Assembly (NCBI GenBank): GCA_035557095.1
Contig: DATMEB010000280.1
Location: forward strand, 1 to 9,630
Length of the DNA: 9,630 nucleotides
Direction of reading: 5' to 3'
Source of the DNA: JALZDI01 sp035557095
GTDB taxonomy: Bacteria; Actinomycetota; Actinomycetes; Propionibacteriales; Nocardioidaceae
Shown here: positions 6,522-9,630 of the stretch, one piece after another
Position numbering within the stretch: the first letter of the stretch is position 1
Layout of the letters: each line of letters opens with the position of its first letter
Program-made: the position numbers and the translations under genes
Notes under the pieces: generated by a model
Database searches by the model: none
What the model saw: the letters and a program-made list of their open reading frames with translations, nothing else
What the model was told of the DNA's origin: nothing

Positions 6522-7589
6522 TCATTCTTCGTCGAACAACGTCTGCGCACCGGCCCCGAAAGCGGCCTGCGCCGGCGGTGTCAGCCCCAGATGCTCCCAG
6601 GCCGCGGGCGTGGCGACGCGGCCGCGTGGCGTGCGGGCCAGGAATCCCGACCGCACCAGGAACGGCTCGGCGACCTCCTCGACGGTCTCGCGCTCCTCGC
6701 CAACGGCGACCGCGAGCGTGCCGAGGCCGACCGGTCCACCGGCGAACCGGCGGCACAGCGCGTCGAGAACGCCGCGGTCGAGCCGGTCCAGGCCGAAGTC
6801 GTCGACCTCGTACAGCTCCAGCGCGAGCCGGGCCACCCGCAGGTCGACGTCGCCATCGGCGCGCACCTGCGCGTAGTCGCGGACGCGCCGCAGCAGCCGG
6901 TTGGCGATGCGTGGGGTGCCGCGGGACCGGCCCGCGATCTCGGCCGCGCCTTCGGCGCTGACGCGCACCTCCAGCAGCCGCGCCGAGCGATGCACGATCA
7001 ACTCGAGCTCACCCGGCTCGTAGAACTCCAGGTGCGCGGTGAAGCCGAACCGGTCGCGCAGCGGGCTCGGCAGCAGGCCTGCGCGGGTGGTCGCCCCCAC
7101 CAGCGTGAACGCCGGGATCTCCAGCGGGATCGCCGTGGCGCCGGGGCCCTTGCCGACGACGACGTCGACCCGAAAGTCCTCCATCGCCATGTACAGCATC
7201 TCCTCGGCCGGTCGCGACATCCGGTGGATCTCGTCGAGGAACATCACGTCGCCCTCGCTGAGACCGGACAGGATCGCCGCCAGGTCGCCCGCGTGCTGGA
7301 TGGCCGGACCGCTGGTCACGCGCAGCGGAGCGCCCATCTCCGCGGCGATGATCATCGCCATCGTGGTCTTGCCCAGGCCGGGAGGACCGGACAGCAGCAC
7401 GTGGTCGGGGGCGCGACCGCGGCCGCGGGCCGCCTCCAGCACCAGCGAGAGCTGCTCGCGCACGCGGTCCTGACCGATCAGCTCGTCGAGCGTGCGGGGC
7501 CGCAGCGCCGCCTCGACCTCGCGCTCGTCGTCGTGGGCGTCGGCCTCGACCAGGCCGCGACCGGTGGTGTGGTCGTCGTACGACGTCAT
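6522..7589 (-). CDS. ruvB: Holliday junction branch migration ATPase RuvB
   Basis: AAA+ motor that, loaded by RuvA, drives branch migration of Holliday junctions. The 355-residue protein has the AAA+ motifs in order: Walker A GPPGLGKT (68-75), Walker B FLDEIH (117-122), sensor 1 GATTRAG (165-171), the arginine-finger region LRDRFG (177-182) and the sensor 2 region RGTPRIANRLLRRVRD (223-238). The C-terminal DNA-binding winged helix includes GFLARTPRGRVAT (315-327). Length is normal for the family. The frame extends upstream to 7757 inside ruvA, but the ATG at 7589 (MTSYDDHTT) gives the usual N-terminus and follows AGGAGG (7600-7605) with a 10-base spacer. That ribosome site overlaps the ruvA stop codon, a tight operon junction. 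Confidence 0.97.
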   Translation of the reverse strand: MTSYDDHTTGRGLVEADAHDDEREVEAALRPRTLDELIGQDRVREQLSLVLEAARGRGRAPDHVLLSGPPGLGKTTMAMIIAAEMGAPLRVTSGPAIQHAGDLAAILSGLSEGDVMFLDEIHRMSRPAEEMLYMAMEDFRVDVVVGKGPGATAIPLEIPAFTLVGATTRAGLLPSPLRDRFGFTAHLEFYEPGELELIVHRSARLLEVRVSAEGAAEIAGRSRGTPRIANRLLRRVRDYAQVRADGDVDLRVARLALELYEVDDFGLDRLDRGVLDALCRRFAGGPVGLGTLAVAVGEERETVEEVAEPFLVRSGFLARTPRGRVATPAAWEHLGLTPPAQAAFGAGAQTLFDEE

Positions 7590-7603
7590 CGGCGGGGGCC
7601 CTC

Positions 7604-8209
7604 CTATGTCCTGGCCAGGGTGCGCAGCGCGGCCCGCAGCAGCGCGGACACGTCCGGGCTGGCGCCGGCCTGGTCGGCCACCCCCGCGACCGCGGACTCG
7701 GCGTCGCGGGCGGACCAGCCGAGGCCGAGCAGCGCCTGGTGCACCTGGTCGCGCCACTGCTGGGTCTCCCCGGCGGCAGGCGCGCGGCCGGTCCCGGCGC
7801 TCGCCGCGGGAGGACCGATGCGGTCCTTGAGCTCGAGGACGATGCGCTGCGCTCCCTTCCTGCCGATGCCGGGCACCTTGGTCAGCGCGACCAGGTCGTC
7901 ACTGGCGACGGCCCTCCGCAGCTCGTCGGGGCCGTGCACCGCCAGCATCGCCTGGGCGAGCTTGGGACCGACGCCGCTGGCGGTCTGCACCAGCTCGAAC
8001 AGCGCACGCTCGTCGTCGTCGGCGAACCCGAACAGCGTGAGCGAGTCCTCCCGCACCACCATCGAGGTGGGCAGCCGGGCGTGCTCGCCGTTGCGCAGGG
8101 TCGCCAGCGTCGCCGGCGTGCACAGCACGTGCAGCCCGACGCCGCCGACGTCGACGACGGCGGAGTCGAGCGCGACGGAGGCGACCCTGCCCTGGACGAA
8201 CGCGATCAC
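7604..8209 (-). CDS. ruvA: Holliday junction recognition protein RuvA
   Basis: Binds four-way junctions as a tetramer and recruits RuvB. The 201 residues match the family length. The N-terminal OB-fold domain starts MIAFVQGRV, and the acidic pin of domain I is visible as Glu54-Asp55 in VVREDSLTLFGF (51-62). Two helix-hairpin-helix motifs follow: ASGVGPKLAQAML (77-89) and VPGIGRKGAQRIVLEL (112-127). After a proline/alanine-rich linker (about 132-150), domain III, which contacts RuvB, occupies roughly 151-201. The GTG start at 8209 overlaps the ruvC stop in a GTGA (8206-8209), and AAGGAG lies 6 bases upstream. The open frame continues to 8770 through ruvC, but that extension is not RuvA-like. 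Confidence 0.97.
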   Translation of the reverse strand: MIAFVQGRVASVALDSAVVDVGGVGLHVLCTPATLATLRNGEHARLPTSMVVREDSLTLFGFADDDERALFELVQTASGVGPKLAQAMLAVHGPDELRRAVASDDLVALTKVPGIGRKGAQRIVLELKDRIGPPAASAGTGRAPAAGETQQWRDQVHQALLGLGWSARDAESAVAGVADQAGASPDVSALLRAALRTLART

Positions 8210-8742
8210 GGGACTCTCCTTCTTGTCGGCGTCCTGGCGTGCGCGACCGCCTCGGCCAGCCGCGCCTGCGCGGCGCCGCGCCAGACGTGGCAGATTGCCA
8301 GCGCCAGCGCGTCCGCGGCGTCGGCCGGGGTCGGGCGCTCGGACAGCCGCAGCAGCCGGGTGACCATCGAGGTCACCTGCTGCTTGTCGGCGCGGCCGCT
8401 GCCGGTGACCGCGGCCTTGACCTCGCTGGGGGTGTGCAGGACGACCGGAAGCCCGCGCCTGGCGGCCGCGGCGAGCGCGACGCCGCTGGCCTGCGCGGTG
8501 CCCATCACCGTGCGCACGTTGTGCTGGCTGAACACCTGCTCGACGGCGACCGCGTCCGGGCGGTACGTGTCGAGCCACCGGTCGATGGTCGCGTCGACCG
8601 CCGCCAGCCGGTGACCGACCGGGTCGCCGGCCGGAGTGCGGAGCACGTCGAAGGCGACCAGGTCCAGCGGCCGGCCGACCTGCCCGTCGACGACGCCCAG
8701 CCCGCATCGGGTCAGCCCTGGGTCGACGCCCAGCACCCGCAC
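8206..8742 (-). CDS. ruvC: Holliday junction resolvase RuvC
   Basis: Dimeric endonuclease that cuts Holliday junctions symmetrically. With the start at 8742 the protein has 178 residues. The four catalytic acids of the RNase H-like fold are at the expected places: Asp7 (GVDPGLTRCG, 5-14), Glu68 (VAVEQVF, 65-71), and Asp141 and Asp144 (PADAADALALAICH, 139-152). The frame is open to another GTG at 8763, but GTG 8742 gives the standard N-terminus MRVLGVDPG and follows AGGAG by 6 bases; the longer form would place that ribosome site inside the gene. ruvC is first in ruvCAB and overlaps ruvA by 4 bases. A LexA-type operator sits 22 bases upstream of the start, so induction by DNA damage is likely. 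Confidence 0.97.
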   Translation of the reverse strand: MRVLGVDPGLTRCGLGVVDGQVGRPLDLVAFDVLRTPAGDPVGHRLAAVDATIDRWLDTYRPDAVAVEQVFSQHNVRTVMGTAQASGVALAAAARRGLPVVLHTPSEVKAAVTGSGRADKQQVTSMVTRLLRLSERPTPADAADALALAICHVWRGAAQARLAEAVAHARTPTRRRVP

Positions 8743-8748
8743 GCCGTA

Positions 8749-8756
8749 CTCCTCTC
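8749..8756 (-). promoter_or_regulatory. Ribosome binding site deciding the ruvC start
   Basis: GAGAGGAG on the minus strand, with AGGAG 6 bases from the GTG at 8742. It argues against the alternative upstream GTG at 8763, which lies next to the LexA box and would be less RuvC-like. Confidence 0.7.
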
Positions 8757-8762
8757 GCCGCA

Positions 8763-8778
8763 CCGAACACCTGTTCGG
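8763..8778. promoter_or_regulatory. LexA operator (SOS box) of ruvCAB
   Basis: CCGAACACCTGTTCGG has perfect 6-base inverted arms (CCGAAC, GTTCGG) around four central bases. It matches the Gram-positive/actinobacterial LexA pattern CGAACNNNNGTTCG exactly in the conserved positions. It lies between yebC and ruvC, 22 bases before the ruvC GTG and just downstream of a possible -10, so LexA bound here would block transcription start. ruvC is a known LexA target in Mycobacterium tuberculosis, which supports the reading. Confidence 0.85.
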
Positions 8779-8784
8779 ATCACG

Positions 8785-8790
8785 AGACTA
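8785..8790 (-). promoter_or_regulatory. Possible -10 box of ruvCAB
   Basis: TAGTCT on the minus strand fits TAnnnT. It would place the transcription start at about 8778, at the edge of the LexA box, the expected geometry for repression. A clear -35 is not visible in the GC-rich sequence upstream. Confidence 0.4.
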
Positions 8791-8817
8791 CGGCGCGGCT
8801 CCGTCCGAGCGGCGGCG
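8791..8817 (-). terminator. Possible hairpin terminator after yebC
   Basis: An imperfect GC-rich stem with core GCTC/GAGC around a 5-base loop (8798-8810), extended by CGC/GCG and CG/CG pairs with two single mismatches, lies 9 bases past the yebC stop. Only a weak T-containing stretch follows on the minus strand. In a high-GC actinobacterium such T-poor hairpins may still end transcripts, but this is inference. Confidence 0.35.
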
Positions 8818-8825
8818 CGACACGC

Positions 8826-9605
8826 TCAGTCGAGGGCGGCGAGCACCTCGTCGGACACGTCGAAGTTGCCGAAGACGTTCTGCACGTCGTCGCTGTCCTC
8901 GAGCGCCTCGATGAGGCGGAAGACCTTCTTCGCGGTCTCGACGTCGACCTCCACGGTCATGCTGGGCACGAACTGCGCCTCGGCGGACTCGTAGTCCATC
9001 CCGGTCTCCTGCAGGGCCGTGCGCACCGCGACGAGGTCGCTGGGCTCGGAGAGCACCTCGAAGCTCTCCCCCAGGTCGTTGACCTCCTCGGCGCCGGCGT
9101 CGAGCACGGCTCCGAGCACGTCGTCCTCGCTCACCTCGGTCTTGTCCTCGGTGTCGGCCTGCTCCTGCACCTTCGGCAGGAGTACGACGCCCTTGAGGTT
9201 GAACAGGTAGGCCACCGAGCCTGCGTCGGCCATCGACCCGCCGTTGCGGTTCATGGCCGTGCGCACCTCCCCGGCGGCGCGGTTGCGATTGTCGGTGAGG
9301 CACTCGACCAGCAGCGCGACGCCGTTGGGGGCGTAGCCCTCGTAGAGGATCGTCTGGTACTCCGCTCCCCCGGACTCCAGCCCGGCGCCGCGCTTGACCG
9401 CGCGGTCGATGTTGTCGTTGGGGACCGACGACTTCTTGGCCTTCTGGATCGCGTCGTACAGCGTCGGGTTGCCGGCCGGGTCGCCACCACCGGTGCGCGC
9501 GGCCACCTCGATGTTCTTGATCAGCTTGGCGAACAGCTTGCCTCGCCGTGCGTCGACGACGGCCTTCTTGTGCTTCGTGGTCGCCCACTTGGAGTGGCCT
9601 GACAT
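8826..9605 (-). CDS. yebC: YebC/TACO1-family protein
   Basis: Member of the conserved YebC/PmpR/TACO1 family, described in various bacteria as a DNA-binding regulator and more recently as a factor easing translation through difficult proline stretches. Which role applies here cannot be told. The 259 residues are slightly longer than the usual 240-250. The N-terminus is canonical: MSGHSKWATTKHKKAVVDARRG (1-22), then KLFAKLIKNIEVAARTGGGDP (23-43) and VPNDNIDRAVKRGAG (61-75). YEGYAPNGVALLVECLTDNRNR (88-109) and the NRNGGSMADAGSVAYLF stretch (118-134) complete the core. The C-terminal half is acidic, as in relatives. The ATG at 9605 follows AGGAGG (9615-9620) with a 9-base spacer. It lies upstream of ruvC in the conserved order, but the operator and hairpin between them suggest separate transcription. 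Confidence 0.96.
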   Translation of the reverse strand: MSGHSKWATTKHKKAVVDARRGKLFAKLIKNIEVAARTGGGDPAGNPTLYDAIQKAKKSSVPNDNIDRAVKRGAGLESGGAEYQTILYEGYAPNGVALLVECLTDNRNRAAGEVRTAMNRNGGSMADAGSVAYLFNLKGVVLLPKVQEQADTEDKTEVSEDDVLGAVLDAGAEEVNDLGESFEVLSEPSDLVAVRTALQETGMDYESAEAQFVPSMTVEVDVETAKKVFRLIEALEDSDDVQNVFGNFDVSDEVLAALD

Positions 9606-9630
9606 GAACGCTGTCCTCCTGTGTGTGTAC

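Noticed and set aside
6591..8363. Plus-strand open frame (590 codons) opposite ruvB, ruvA and part of ruvC
   Set aside because: It is antisense to three genes with complete catalytic and binding motifs and shows no domain of its own.
1..9630. CRISPR array, tRNA or rRNA gene, insertion sequence, phage or toxin-antitoxin genes
   Set aside because: No spaced direct repeats, cloverleaf, terminal inverted repeats, transposase or small gene pair was seen. Conserved housekeeping genes and short spacers (all under 120 bases) account for the window.

Overview
The window is a block of housekeeping genes from a high-GC Gram-positive bacterium (Actinomycetota). By eye the DNA is about 70% G+C, six of the ten genes start with GTG, and the order yebC, ruvC, ruvA, ruvB, yajC, (secD, secF), apt, rel, DUF349 gene, metallo-hydrolase gene, hisS is the conserved actinobacterial one. 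The protein sequences and one intergenic repeat suggest Nocardioides or a relative. That placement is from memory and was not searched.

Layout. Nine of the ten genes are on the minus strand, so the block reads from right to left. yebC (9605-8826) is followed by an 83-base spacer with a hairpin, a possible -10 and a clear LexA/SOS operator. Then come ruvC (8742-8206), ruvA (8209-7604) and ruvB (7589-6522), packed with a 4-base overlap and a 14-base gap. A second 83-base spacer with a stem-loop leads to yajC (6438-6088), apt (6077-5520) and the bifunctional (p)ppGpp enzyme gene rel (5434-3092). A DUF349 gene (1781-3010) is the only plus-strand gene. It converges on rel across an 81-base spacer holding a repeat-like element. 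It diverges from a glyoxalase-II-like metallo-hydrolase gene (1665-946), which sits 3 bases upstream of hisS. The hisS gene runs off the left edge.

How the genes fit together. RuvABC process Holliday junctions, and the operator suggests induction by DNA damage. YajC is the small accessory membrane protein of SecDF, but secD and secF, which normally separate yajC from apt, are missing here. Apt (purine salvage), Rel (stringent response) and HisRS (tRNA charging) belong to nucleotide and amino-acid economy, and Rel responds to uncharged tRNA. DUF349 and the metallo-hydrolase have conserved positions but uncertain roles.

I found no undescribed multi-gene system. All genes are intact apart from hisS, which is cut by the window. 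The points worth a second look are the missing secD/secF pair, the SOS operator, the intergenic repeat, a likely leaderless promoter and the uncharacterised DUF349 protein.
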